Shown: positions 1-9,600 of the stretch, piece by piece
Layout: each line of letters opens with the position of its first letter
Numbering within the stretch: position 1 is the stretch's first letter
Assembly: GCA_029777225.1 (NCBI GenBank)
Contig: JAKOSR010000017.1
Location: forward strand, 1-20,210
Reading direction: 5' to 3'
DNA from: Chloroflexota bacterium
GTDB taxonomy: Bacteria; Chloroflexota; Anaerolineae; Anaerolineales; Anaerolineaceae
Length of the DNA stretch: 20,210 nt
The notes under the pieces: generated by a model
Told to the model about the DNA's origin: nothing
What the model saw: the letters and a program-made list of their open reading frames with translations, nothing else
The model's database searches: none
Program-made: the position numbers and the translations under genes

Positions 1-1303
1 AATAGATGGAGACATCCACGGCTGGATTCATCTGCTTGACCAGGATAGCATTCTTAATCGCGTACATGCAGCAGAAGTTGGAACAACTTTCGTTGAAACG
101 TTTGTCCCTTGAGCCGACGCAATTAATGAATGCCAGGTTTTGCGGTTTTTTGCCGTCGCTTGGGCGGATAAGGCTGCCCGCGGTGGGTCCGGCTGAATTG
201 TTTAACCTTTCCATTTCCATGGAAGTGATGACGTTCGGATAGCGATTGTACCCATACTCTTCCATCGGGCTTGGGTCGAAATGGCCGAAACCCGTGGCGA
301 CGATAATCGCGCCGATTTCCTCATCCACGAACTCATCCTTCATGCTGAAGTCAATGGCTTCCAACGGGCCGCAGGCTTCCACGCACTTGTAGCAATGGAT
401 GCAGGTGTCCATATCGATGTTGTAGACCAGCGGCACGGATTGACTCATGGGGATGTAGGCCGCCTTGCGGGGGGCGAGATTCATCTCGAAATAGTTAGGC
501 ACCTCAATTGGGCAAACCTTGGCGCATGCCCCGCAACCGTTACAACGGTCAGCGCGGACATACTTGGCCTTTTCGCGCAGGGTAACCTTGAAGTTCCCTA
601 CGAACCCTTCAACTTTTTCAACTTCTGTGTAAGCTTTTACTTCAATCAGGGGCTGACGCGCCGCGTCAACCATTTTGGGCGCGAGAATTCATATACTGCA
701 GTCCATCGTTGGAAAGGTCTTGTTGAGCTGCGCCATGACCCCTCCAATCGTTGGTTCTTTTTCCACCAGGACAACAGGAATATTCTGTTCAGCCAGGTCC
801 AACGCGGCTGAGATACCTGCCACGCCACCGCCAATCACCATGGCCTTTTTTGAGACGGGCACCTTCAGCATGTCCAGGGGCTGAAGGAAGGAGACCTTGG
901 CAATCGCGGAAGCGGTCAGGTCCTTGGCTTTCTCCAACGCGCCCTCGCGGTCATGCCCATGCGCCCAGGTGCATTGCTCCCGGATGTTTGCCATTTCCAT
1001 CAGGAAGGGGTTCATGCCGGCTTCTGCGACCGCGCCTCTAAAGGTGGGTTCATGCATTCGCACCGAACAGGCGGACACCACCACCCGGTTCAGGTTGTAT
1101 TTCTTGATGTCGTCTTTAATCAGGCGTTGACCACTGTCGGCGCAGGCGTACATCGTATCGGTCGCCCGGACGACGCCAGGTAATTCGGCGGCAAAGTCCA
1201 CCACGTCTTTGGGAGGAATGACGCCGGCAATATTGCTGCCACAGTGGCAGACATAGACGCCGATGCGTAAATCCTCGTCTTTTTTCTCGGGTTGATCTGT
1301 CAT
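1..1303 (-). CDS. hdrA: HdrA-like FAD/iron-sulfur electron-transfer protein, probable selenoprotein (in-frame UGA; 3' end beyond the window)
   Basis: Resembles subunit A of heterodisulfide reductase, a FAD protein that passes or bifurcates electrons between ferredoxin and partner enzymes. The reading frame runs from ATG at 1303 to the window edge (434 codons visible). An N-terminal HdrA domain (CHCG near residues 19-22) is followed by a FAD Rossmann motif GGGVAG (158-163). The family motif DCSxC-ILxPKM then reads C202-S-I-UGA205-ILAPKM. Next come two 4Fe-4S ferredoxin motifs (C254/257/260/264 and C301/304/307/311) and a Cys-rich segment near 395-412. The UGA at 691-689 replaces a conserved Cys, and the frame continues with full HdrA similarity on both sides, so recoding to selenocysteine is more likely than a nonsense mutation. 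Methanococcal HdrA is a known selenoprotein. The start overlaps the previous stop as ATGA, with AAGGA six bases upstream. Standard gene calling would split it at 689. Confidence 0.88.
651..691 (-). promoter_or_regulatory. Candidate bacterial SECIS element directing selenocysteine insertion at UGA 691-689
   Basis: Seventeen bases after the UGA, the minus strand forms a perfect 9-bp stem, GGTTGACGC (671-663) with GCGTCAGCC (659-651), including one G-U pair. The apical loop is GGC (662-660). The loop starts 27 nt after the UGA and has G at its first positions. As I remember the general bacterial SECIS rule, the loop lies about 16-37 nt past the UGA and has a guanine in its first two bases. The hairpin lies within coding sequence, as bacterial SECIS elements do. 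The genes for Sec insertion (selA, selB, selC, selD) are not in this window, so function is inferred. Confidence 0.7.
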
Positions 1304-1812
1304 TGAGGATCCTTGGCTTTGGTTGGCATTTCAAGGCTTTCCGCGATGAGCGCGCGGCGAGTCTTTTGAGCACGCCGCTCAGGCGTGGTCAACTCAAGCG
1401 CTTCCTTGGGGCACCAACGCACACATTGCGGCCCACCTTCAACAGTTTCGCATTGGTCACAGATTTCGGCCAGCCGTGTGGTGGGGTTGATGGAGATGGC
1501 TCCAAAATCGCAAGCCTCGATACACCACGCGCAGCCATCACAACGGGTTCCGTCAATGTGAATAATACCGGTCAGCGGGTCCTGCGTCAGCGCGTCACGT
1601 GGGCAAACAACCACGCAGGGCGCGTTTTCACAGGTCCGGCAGGCAATCGCGGTGATGAGCACTTCGTCCACGCGTACAGTTCTAATCCTGCTCCGATATG
1701 AGTTGTATTCAGCCGTCTTGGTGAATGAACACACATATTCACACAGTTGGCAACCGACGCATTTAACCGGGTCACAATCAATATAGGCATGTTTTGAGGT
1801 GGATGTTGTCAT
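1300..1812 (-). CDS. Four-cluster 4Fe-4S ferredoxin-like electron-transfer subunit of the AOR complex
   Basis: A 170-residue soluble protein with 17 cysteines. Sixteen are arranged as in the four-cluster electron-transfer subunits of molybdo/tungsto-enzymes: C18/21/24/28, C58/61/66/70, C91/94/97/101 and C118/121/130/134, with C13 extra. It has no signal peptide or membrane segment. It lies between the AOR-type catalytic subunit and HdrA. Its start is 8 bp after the AOR stop, with AAGGA overlapping that TAA, and its stop overlaps the HdrA start. It most likely carries electrons from the tungstopterin subunit to HdrA. By size and place it resembles the small FeS subunits AorA of Aromatoleum AOR and BamC of class II benzoyl-CoA reductase. 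Which of these is closer cannot be decided by eye. Confidence 0.88.
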   Translation of the reverse strand: MTTSTSKHAYIDCDPVKCVGCQLCEYVCSFTKTAEYNSYRSRIRTVRVDEVLITAIACRTCENAPCVVVCPRDALTQDPLTGIIHIDGTRCDGCAWCIEACDFGAISINPTTRLAEICDQCETVEGGPQCVRWCPKEALELTTPERRAQKTRRALIAESLEMPTKAKDPQ

Positions 1813-1820
1813 GTCGTTCC

Positions 1821-3707
1821 TTACACTCCAATCTGCTCAGCAACATCGGGCATACCGAGCTCGATAAGTTTTGTCTTTGGGATCAACCCTTCCGGGGTCC
1901 AACCCTTCGCCTTATAGTAGAGCTTTTTCATGTATTCAAGTTCTTCGTCCGTTACGAATACACCGGCTCCAGGTCCCTTTGTCATCGCTTCATGTTTCCA
2001 TCGCCATGGCAATTCGTCATCAGCCTGGGTCCAACCTTCCCGTATATTGAAAGCTTTTTTAATGGTGTGAGCCCGAATGCCGATCAGATCCACAGCATCG
2101 TAATCAAAATTCCAGCCGGTGGTGGCGTTGATGAGTTTGGCAATCGCAGGCCAGGCTCCCGCTCGGTCCGCTTTGCCCGTAAAGCTCCGCCGGATAAACT
2201 TGCACAATGGCAAAGTGTCATAAACTGCAGCGTATTCTTCAGATTCTGCAGCGACGCGGCCGCGGGTCTCATCCACGGTCAGGCGGTTGGTTTCACCTTT
2301 GATATCAGGGTCATAAGCGGCAGAGCGGTTATGGCAGCCCCCACGCGTGCCAACTGCCAGCCCAACCGCGAAAGTCTTGAGGGAGCGGGAGTCGTAGCCG
2401 GCTGGTTCCAGACCTTTAATGTGCATGGCCCATTTCCAACTTTCTGTCCCTCTTTCCTCGTCAATTTTCTTGGAGCTGATCCGCACGCCTTCCGCCAACA
2501 GATCGCCAATGCCTTCCCTGTCGCGGATCATCTCAGCCAGTTTTACTGCGGATTCTCCATCGCCAAACCTAAGCGTGAAACCTTCCGGGTGGGACGGGCA
2601 GGCGAAATCTTTATCGGTCAGAACGCCTCTTTCGTAGCATTCCATCGCATAACCAATTGTCACGCCCATGCTGATGGAGTCCATCCCGTCGTGGTCAGAG
2701 ATTGTGATCAGCTTGATGGCGGCGCGGATGTCCGAAACGCCAAGGTTGGAGCTGTTCGCGAACAAGCTTTCATACTCAATTCCTGTCATGGCGCCGGCGA
2801 AAGGTCCGGTTTTGACAATGGACATCTGCTCACACGCGATGGGGCATTGCGCGCAAGCAATTACTTTGACCTTGTGGTGTTCATCCAGAAATTCGCCACT
2901 GACCTCGTTCGCGTGTTCGAACACACCCTCTGTAAAGTTACGCGTGGGCAGAACGCCCGCCTTGTTCTGACTGAGCAGACCAGTAGCGGTTCCGTAAACA
3001 CGATATTTTTCAGTGTCTTTGCCTTGCGCGGTTTTGGAGATGTCAAAAGAGAGCTGATTTAACGTAGCTGGGTCGAATACCTTGACGCCTTTCGTGCCTC
3101 GCACGGAAACTGCTTTAAGTTTCTTATGACCCCAGATCATTCCGTGACCTGTGCGGCCAGCCTGCCTGCCGTCGTTGGTCACATTGGCATAACGTACCAG
3201 GTGCTCTCCACAGATGCCGATAGTGCAGGAGCGAACTTGGTCGTCTCCCATCTTCTTGCGGATGGCTTCTTCGGTTTCGAAGGTGCCTTTTCCAAGCAGA
3301 TAGGTGGCGTCAAGGAATTGCACGCGGTCGTCATCAATAAAAAGGTTCGTCCAGCGGTCACAGCTGTTGTGCAGCACGACGCCATCCCATCCCGCTCGTT
3401 TAAGGGCAATGGAAAACCAACTGCCAGAAAGACTGTCACCGATGAAACCTGTCAAAGGCGATTTGGATGCCAGGCCGAACTTGCCGCCTACAGGAACAGG
3501 CGTTCCTGTGAAAATCCCATTGGCAAAACAGATCGGATTACCATCATCCAATGGGTCACAACCTGGAACGATGTTTTCCCACAACAGGCGTGAAGCCATC
3601 GAGACCCCGCCAATCCAAAGCTTGTACCATTCTTCGGGTTTATCTTCGACCCATGTTTTTTTGGTTTTTAGGTCGATATGCAGGATTTTTCCACTATATC
3701 CGTACAT
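1821..3707 (-). CDS. Aldehyde:ferredoxin oxidoreductase family tungsten/molybdenum-pterin enzyme
   Basis: A 628-residue AOR-family catalytic subunit, close to the usual family length. The N-terminus (YGYSGKILHIDL) is the typical AOR opening. The 4Fe-4S ligands are visible as CAQCPIAC (C285, C288, C292 from the start used here) and a later Cys in DTLPLCKF (C502), matching the CxxCxxxC plus distal Cys pattern of Pyrococcus AOR. Members oxidise aldehydes to acids, or in the BamB branch reduce aryl-CoA thioesters, using a bis-pterin tungsten cofactor. The substrate here is not evident. I chose ATG 3707 over the upstream ATG 3746 because AAGGAG lies four bases before it and the homology begins there. 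It is the first gene of the AOR-FeS-HdrA operon and has no export signal, so it is cytoplasmic. Confidence 0.9.
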   Translation of the reverse strand: MYGYSGKILHIDLKTKKTWVEDKPEEWYKLWIGGVSMASRLLWENIVPGCDPLDDGNPICFANGIFTGTPVPVGGKFGLASKSPLTGFIGDSLSGSWFSIALKRAGWDGVVLHNSCDRWTNLFIDDDRVQFLDATYLLGKGTFETEEAIRKKMGDDQVRSCTIGICGEHLVRYANVTNDGRQAGRTGHGMIWGHKKLKAVSVRGTKGVKVFDPATLNQLSFDISKTAQGKDTEKYRVYGTATGLLSQNKAGVLPTRNFTEGVFEHANEVSGEFLDEHHKVKVIACAQCPIACEQMSIVKTGPFAGAMTGIEYESLFANSSNLGVSDIRAAIKLITISDHDGMDSISMGVTIGYAMECYERGVLTDKDFACPSHPEGFTLRFGDGESAVKLAEMIRDREGIGDLLAEGVRISSKKIDEERGTESWKWAMHIKGLEPAGYDSRSLKTFAVGLAVGTRGGCHNRSAAYDPDIKGETNRLTVDETRGRVAAESEEYAAVYDTLPLCKFIRRSFTGKADRAGAWPAIAKLINATTGWNFDYDAVDLIGIRAHTIKKAFNIREGWTQADDELPWRWKHEAMTKGPGAGVFVTDEELEYMKKLYYKAKGWTPEGLIPKTKLIELGMPDVAEQIGV

Positions 3708-3744
3708 GTCACTCCTTTTCGGGATTTGTTCTGAAGCTAAAAAC

Positions 3745-3848
3745 ATTATAACCGCTCAAATTTTTTAGTGGTCTTTGTTACCAAACAGCTTAAGCATCTC
3801 ATTTAATGGCATCGGAATTATTATAACGCAATTAGTATAAATTCGGCA
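3745..3848 (-). promoter_or_regulatory. Candidate promoter region of the AOR operon
   Basis: The AT-rich leader upstream of the AOR gene holds two perfect TATAAT hexamers on the minus strand, at 3750-3745 and 3825-3820. Neither has a good -35 box at 16-18 bp; the better is CTGCCG 18 bp before the distal one. No sigma-54 element (GG-N10-GC) is visible. Either TATAAT could serve. The proximal one would give a leader of about 30 nt. Confidence 0.4.
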
Positions 3849-3882
3849 GCGGTTTTTTACCTAAAAATTTAAATTTAACTGG

Positions 3883-3908
3883 TGCGGCTGACCGAAAGGT
3901 CAGCCGCA
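3883..3908 (-). terminator. Strong hairpin, probable terminator of the TPR/peptidase operon
   Basis: A perfect 11-bp inverted repeat, TGCGGCTGACC and GGTCAGCCGCA, encloses four bases (GAAA on the plus strand, UUUC in the minus transcript). It begins 28 nt past the peptidase gene stop. The following minus-strand sequence is AT-rich, but the T-run starts only about 10 nt later, so it is not a textbook intrinsic terminator. Its place between two minus-strand operons favours a terminator or a 3'-end stabilising hairpin. Confidence 0.65.
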
Positions 3909-3936
3909 GGAGGAGGGAGGAGGGTGGGAGTGTTTG

Positions 3937-6678
3937 TTACCTGGAGGAACTCATTTTCAGAATTTCACCCTTGCTATCAAAGGTGAACCGGGCAAAATGG
4001 TCGTGATGGGTTTCCCTGTATTCATACGTTTTTTTCAGGGTGACCACGTAACGTTGGCTTTCTTTGGCGGCGGAATGTTCTGATTGACGCGCCTTCACTT
4101 TTTCAGGGTCCAGTGAGAAATTGGTCAGCTGGGGGCTGATGGCGACGGTGGCTTCGTCCAATCCTGGCAGGTAAGTGCTGATGATTGTTTTCACCGTGGA
4201 GAGAATTTCAGCGGGCATTTCTTCGGATGACAGTACGGTCTCTTCGTGTGAGTCGCTGATGGTCTTCAGGTTCGGATAGCTTGTGGGGCGGATCATGGGT
4301 TTGGAAGCCTGCTTGATACCGACCTTGCTCACGAGCGGGTCACCGAAGCAGACAAAGGAAAGGATGGTCTTTTGGTCTTCACCATCGAGGTAGCCTTGCG
4401 TCGCGGTCATGTGTTTTGCCAGGGCAAGCTTGGCTTGCATCAAGGCGTATCCTACCGGGATGCCATTTTTCACGAAGGTCCAGAAGTGATACGCGAGGAA
4501 GTCCGCGGCGATGAGGGGTTTATTGACAGAGCCGTACGCGATGCAGGTGGAGCCGACAAAGGCGCGGCTGCCTGAAGCCAGGAAATTCAAGGCCACCGAA
4601 GTGTCCGCCTTCTTTTCAATGATATTGGCCCCATAACAAGCTTCGCTCATGATGATATCCGGTGCGCTGGTCTTGGTCGTGAAATTGGCAGGTACCATGG
4701 CCACCGGGTATTCCGGGTCGCGCGACTGGCGCTTGAGATCCCGCTGGCCAAACCATTCTGCTGAGTCTTTGATTCCATGCAGGTTGAAGTAGGCGTACTT
4801 GGGGTTGGCTTTTTGCTTGGTTAGCAGGTTCTCGTTATTCACCGGAGGTGAAAGGCGCATGCGGTCGGACCGGTCAATCACGCTGAATACTTCTGTCGAA
4901 GGAATTTTCCATACTTCGGCAGTGACGCCGATGTTATCGAATTTCTGAAAGCGTTGGGTGGCCTGCTCCCAGCGCGTGAAGACAGAGCCCAACAGGTTGG
5001 TAAGCAGGCTGGCGGAGATGCTCTTCTTGCGATCCACCTTGACGTTGTATTCGTTGTTCAAAAAGCGCAGCTGTTCCAGCAGGTAACCCGCGTCATTCCC
5101 GGATTCATCCGGGATGCGTCCCACCGGCCATTGTTGGATGTAATAATTTTCGTCAATCGTGGCGTAAGGATTGTCGGAGGGCACGCTGGCATCCGAGTCA
5201 TCCGTCGGATTGGGGAGCATATGGAAGGGGACGATGTCATTTCCACCGACAATCAGCAGGGCGCCAATCATTTCACCCCTCGCGGAGAGCTTGGCGTCGA
5301 GGTCTGAAAGGGACAGCTTTATCTTCCAGGCGTCGCTGGCCAGCACGGCCTCCAGCCCTGATTCCTTCGCGCTGGTTGGGTCGTCTGGCACAAAGACCGC
5401 GCTGTTCCAGTTGGGCAGCTCGGTGATTTTTAGCGAGAGGTCGCCCATGGCGTCGATAACCACGTTCGCTGTGTTCTGCCCGTACTTCTTTTCAAGCGCG
5501 GCCCTTGAAGTGAGCAACACATAGACCGGGAAACGGCCATCCGTCTTGGTGATGTCGGTTTTCTTGATGTTATGAGCCACTTTATCAAAGGCAGCTTGAA
5601 TCTCGGTGAGGCAGGTCACCGCTTCCAAAGCTTCCGGGTCAGTGACAGGCGGTAACTTTTCCGTGAGGTCGAACTCAGGCAAATTGCTTTTCGCGGCAAG
5701 GTTTTTCTTGCGGGCCTCTGGGGGAACCTCGGAGTAATCCACGGCTTCCTGCGCGTCATCGTTGACGTAATCGGGAATCCTGGTGGCCAGGGTGGGGTCG
5801 CTAAGCAGGTCTTCAGTCAGGGGAACAGCCACTTTATTAGCCACTGGCGCTGCCACGGGAACTGGTCCCATTTCTCCGCCGAGGATGTTCATGCCCATTT
5901 CTCCCGCGATTGAGGCAGGAATGGGCAGGTCCAGGTAAACCTTCAGGTCCTCAGGCCAGAGTGGCCGGTAGGCGTGGTTGGGGCCGAGCAGGCGGTTGAT
6001 GACCTGGCCAGAGATGTCGTGCGCGGCGGACCAGTGCAGTTTTTCGACGCCGGCCGTGTCCTCTCCCTGTTGAAGGTCTGCCATGGCGGAAAGCAGTTTA
6101 ATCTGCAGGCAATCCGGCCACCGGTTGGTGTAGATGTTCGCGAGCGTGGTGGCGAGCGTCATGTTGCCGCTCTGTTGCACGATGCGCATATGGAAAATGG
6201 CCGGCAAAGCCAGGCCGGGGTTGTAGGCTAAGGCGGCGAGGATGCTCTTCTCCGCGCTTTCAAGGTCACCACTTTCGTAGGCCTGGCGGGCTGCCACGAG
6301 GGGTCCGAGCCATCGCACCTGGGCGTCACCCTCCTGGTATGTTCGCCTTAAGAAGGCTAGGGCGGCGTTTTGTTCGGCGTAAGCCGCGCGGTCCCCAATT
6401 TGGGATAACAGCCCAACCGCTTCGGTAAATTCCGGGTCGTAACGCAGGATGTTTTCCAGCTTGGCAATGGCCATATCGGCATCCCCCAGGGCATTGAGCG
6501 CTGAGGCGTATGAATAATTGACCAACAAATCACCCGGATAACTCGCGAGCCAAATTAAGGCCGCTTGCCGGGCGAATTGCCATTCCCCGATGTTTAACGC
6601 GGTTTGCAGGAGAGTCAGGAATTTTCCCCGTTTGACCACCAGGGCTTCATCATTTTTGCGGGTTTGATAGGGTCTCAT
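3937..6678 (-). CDS. TPR protein with C-terminal C25-family (gingipain-like, caspase-fold) cysteine peptidase domain
   Basis: A 913-residue protein. Residues 20-230 are alpha-helical TPR-like repeats, followed by a low-complexity linker (about 260-350). The segment from about 380 to 790 has the marks of clan CD peptidase family C25: a strand motif LLIVGGNDIVPF (474-485), WPVGRIP (517-523), the catalytic His in YFNLHG (H634), the catalytic Cys in SEACYGA (C681), and the closing FGDP (778-781). The His-Gly and Cys positions are intact, so it should be an active cysteine endopeptidase. It has no signal peptide and no type IX sorting domain, unlike classical secreted gingipains, so it probably acts in the cytoplasm. 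A C-terminal domain of about 120 residues is unassigned. The start overlaps the stop of the giant TPR gene (ATGA). AGGAGG lies 13 bases upstream, so translational coupling is likely. Confidence 0.85.
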   Translation of the reverse strand: MRPYQTRKNDEALVVKRGKFLTLLQTALNIGEWQFARQAALIWLASYPGDLLVNYSYASALNALGDADMAIAKLENILRYDPEFTEAVGLLSQIGDRAAYAEQNAALAFLRRTYQEGDAQVRWLGPLVAARQAYESGDLESAEKSILAALAYNPGLALPAIFHMRIVQQSGNMTLATTLANIYTNRWPDCLQIKLLSAMADLQQGEDTAGVEKLHWSAAHDISGQVINRLLGPNHAYRPLWPEDLKVYLDLPIPASIAGEMGMNILGGEMGPVPVAAPVANKVAVPLTEDLLSDPTLATRIPDYVNDDAQEAVDYSEVPPEARKKNLAAKSNLPEFDLTEKLPPVTDPEALEAVTCLTEIQAAFDKVAHNIKKTDITKTDGRFPVYVLLTSRAALEKKYGQNTANVVIDAMGDLSLKITELPNWNSAVFVPDDPTSAKESGLEAVLASDAWKIKLSLSDLDAKLSARGEMIGALLIVGGNDIVPFHMLPNPTDDSDASVPSDNPYATIDENYYIQQWPVGRIPDESGNDAGYLLEQLRFLNNEYNVKVDRKKSISASLLTNLLGSVFTRWEQATQRFQKFDNIGVTAEVWKIPSTEVFSVIDRSDRMRLSPPVNNENLLTKQKANPKYAYFNLHGIKDSAEWFGQRDLKRQSRDPEYPVAMVPANFTTKTSAPDIIMSEACYGANIIEKKADTSVALNFLASGSRAFVGSTCIAYGSVNKPLIAADFLAYHFWTFVKNGIPVGYALMQAKLALAKHMTATQGYLDGEDQKTILSFVCFGDPLVSKVGIKQASKPMIRPTSYPNLKTISDSHEETVLSSEEMPAEILSTVKTIISTYLPGLDEATVAISPQLTNFSLDPEKVKARQSEHSAAKESQRYVVTLKKTYEYRETHHDHFARFTFDSKGEILKMSSSR

Positions 6679-9600
6679 TTGTGTTTCGGTGCCTCCTGCA
6701 AGTTGTTAACCAGGTTAAGGGCCACAACCGCTGCCAATTGTCTGCGAATGCTCGCGTCACCACCAGATATCTGGGATGCCTGCCTCAGCATTTGTTCCGC
6801 GTTGCGATAATCCTTGCTTTCCTTGTAGGCTGCCGCGGCCTGGACGTACGCGCGTGAGTCCTTGGGAACCATGGCGATTGCCCGTTGGTAAACCTCGATG
6901 GCTCTTGGCACCTCCCGGCGGGCCTGGTAGGTCTGGCCCATCTCCAGGTAGGCTTCCACCAGGCTGGGGTCCAGCCGGATGGCCTGGCTCAGGTGGGCTA
7001 TCGCGGCATCCAGATTGCCATTCAGGCGGTCAACCCAACCCAGGGCGAGCAAGGTCCGGGGTGCTTCTGGGACAAGCCTGAGGCTTTTTTGCAGGGTCTT
7101 TTCAGCCGCCTGCAATTGGTTGGCCTTCACCTGGTAACCCGCCAGGGCATTCAAGACGTTAATATCCTCAGGATGCTCGGCCGCCAGGTTTTCAGCAGCC
7201 TGCAACCCGTTTTTCTTGAGATAGTTTGTCTCCAATTCGATGAGCAACAGGTCAAACGGCACTTTATCCTGGACAACTGTCCGGGCGGTTTGAATACCGC
7301 GCCTGGCTTCCTCGTATTGATGCTTGCCCAGCAGGGCTTTGACGCGCACTTCAAGCGCCCTCGCGCTGTTGGGACGTGTCTTAAGTACGTTATCTGCCTG
7401 CTCGAGCGCCTGGTTGAATTCCTGCCTGGCAAGTTGAATTTCCGCGATGGATTCCTGGTATGCCGGGTTGTCGGGCTCGAGTCTGGCAGCCTCATGCAGG
7501 CATTGGATGGCCACCTGGTATTCGCCCAACTGTTGGTTGATGATGGCAAGGGATTCCAAAGCTTCGGGGTTCTGGGGGAACAATTCTGTCGCCTTGGCGA
7601 AGTAATCCTTGGCGGCGTGCAAGTCTTTTTCAAGCACTTTGATGTCACCCAGCATTTGCCAATAGCGCGCGTTCTTCGGCTCAAGGCGTAAAGCGGCTTC
7701 CAAATGGGCGGCTGCTTCTGGGAACTTGCCAGCCAATTGGTTGAACAAGCCGGCCTGGGCGTGCCATTCAGGCTCATCGGGCCAGATGGATAAGGCTTTT
7801 TCAAGGTACACGGCTGCTTCTTCTGGGTGGTCCTGGCTGGCAAAAGCCATCAAAGCGTGGTTACTCGGGTTCATCGGATGTTTCTCGACCAGGTTAGCGG
7901 CAATCCGCCTGGCTTCTTCCGGCCTGTCCTGCATGGAATTCACAGCCGATTGGAACTGAACCATTCCATCTTCCGCGAAACCACTCAGAATTTGCGCGGC
8001 CACCGCGGGTTGGGGTCGGATTGATAACACCTGCGCGGCCTGTTTCGAATCGCGTACCAGGTCGCGTGGGTTGTCAGCGTCCTGCCAGTGGCCTGAGTAG
8101 ACGGCCTGGCCGGTTTTTAGCACAGGCATGAGGGCTTCAGCCCCAAGGAAACGGCCGGCCAATGAAATCTGTTCTTCAAAAATAGCAGTTTCATCGGCGT
8201 TTTGTTCCAGCGGTTTGGGTGAATGGCGCACAATACGCAGCATGGCGGCGTTCTTTTCGGCCCGGGTTTTGTCCGCGAGGTATTCAGCGACAAACTTGTT
8301 GACCACGGGGTTGACCTTCACAAACTTGGTCGTGGCGTGCACACAGAGGTCCGCTATTTCCCATTTTTCCATCGTCCAGGCCGCGAGGGCGCCTGCCAGG
8401 GCGTGCCAAATTGTATGGAAATGCGCAGGGATGTTGAATGCGCTGGCCTGCGCGAGCGTGGTCTGCTCTTCAACAAACTCCCTGGCCTGGGCCAGGTGCG
8501 TTTCCGCGTCGCTTACACGACCCTGTTCAAATGCCACCAGGGCTTCTATGGCCTTCGAGGTCGGTGTGGGCTGGTTCTTGGAGAAGAAGTGTTCAAAGAA
8601 CAATGACGCCCGGTTCAAGCTGCCTTCCAGCAGGGCTTGCAGGGCTAATAGCTCGTTCGCGCCCAAGCTGTCCGCTTTTTCGGAATCGGGGGTGTAAAGT
8701 TCATCCATCCTGGCAGCTATTTTTTGCTGGTTTTGTGTGGCAAAGGCCAGCTCAAGCTGTAACTGGCTGTATTCAGGCTTGCCGGGTTCGCTGTTGGCGG
8801 CCAAGTCAGCCATTTTTTGAGCGGAGTTCAAATCGCCCATGACCCTATCGAGTTGGGCCGCCCGATAATAGATGCCAGCCCTGGAGTAATCCGGAATGGC
8901 GAAATCGGGATCGATGAGTGGAAGTTCTTCCAAGGCCGCGTTATCCTTCGAGAACTCTAATTGGTGTAGGAGGGGTTCAAGCGTTTTACGCGCCAGCAGG
9001 AATTTTTGATCCGCGGTCAGCACATCACTATTTAGCACATCAAAGCCGGCCTCGTCGTGGAAGCTTTTTTCTAATTCAAGCACCAGGTTGGCAGCTGCTG
9101 TCCGGTCATTTAATTTGAGAACCGAATAAACCAGGTCCCTTGAAACCGGGAAATTCGGGTTGGAACTTGCGGTGACAGCCTGCTTGAGCACCGCGTTTGC
9201 TTCATCGGGCTCATCCAGCCAGAGCAGGATGTTGGCTACGTCGATGAAATCCTCCGGCTCGTTCTGTTCCAAAGTGAGCATATCCCTGAGCGTTTCCTTG
9301 GCCTTTTCTTTTTCACCAAGCGCCACCTGGGCCTTGGCTGTGGCCAGGTAAAGCGCGCGTTCTTGCGGACGCAGGTGGATGGCATCCTGCAATACCTGGA
9401 CGGAATCCCTCGGATTACCGTTTTTGCCCGCGAATTGGCTGTACCAGAGGATGTTATCCAGGTCCGTCGGGGACAGCTGGAAAGCAGACTTGGCCGCTGA
9501 TTGGGATTCTTCCTTCATGCCAGCCTGGTTAAAAGCTTCCGCGAGGGTGTGGCGGGTCTCCAGGTCGGAGGGGTTGGCCAGGATGGCTTCCTGCAAGGAC

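Noticed and set aside
1..688. A separate gene or pseudogene fragment downstream of the HdrA stop at 689
   Set aside because: It has no start of its own, is in the same frame as the upstream part, and continues the HdrA domain order. Recoding explains it better than a nonsense mutation.
281..811. A 176-codon plus-strand open frame
   Set aside because: It is antisense to hdrA, with no motif and no ribosome-binding site.
1794..3062. A 422-codon open frame on the plus strand
   Set aside because: It is antisense to the AOR gene. Its translation shows no recognisable domain and is explained by codon bias of the real gene.
7151..7843. A 230-codon minus-strand open frame
   Set aside because: It lies out of frame inside the giant TPR gene, has a biased Pro/Arg/Ser composition and no ribosome-binding context.
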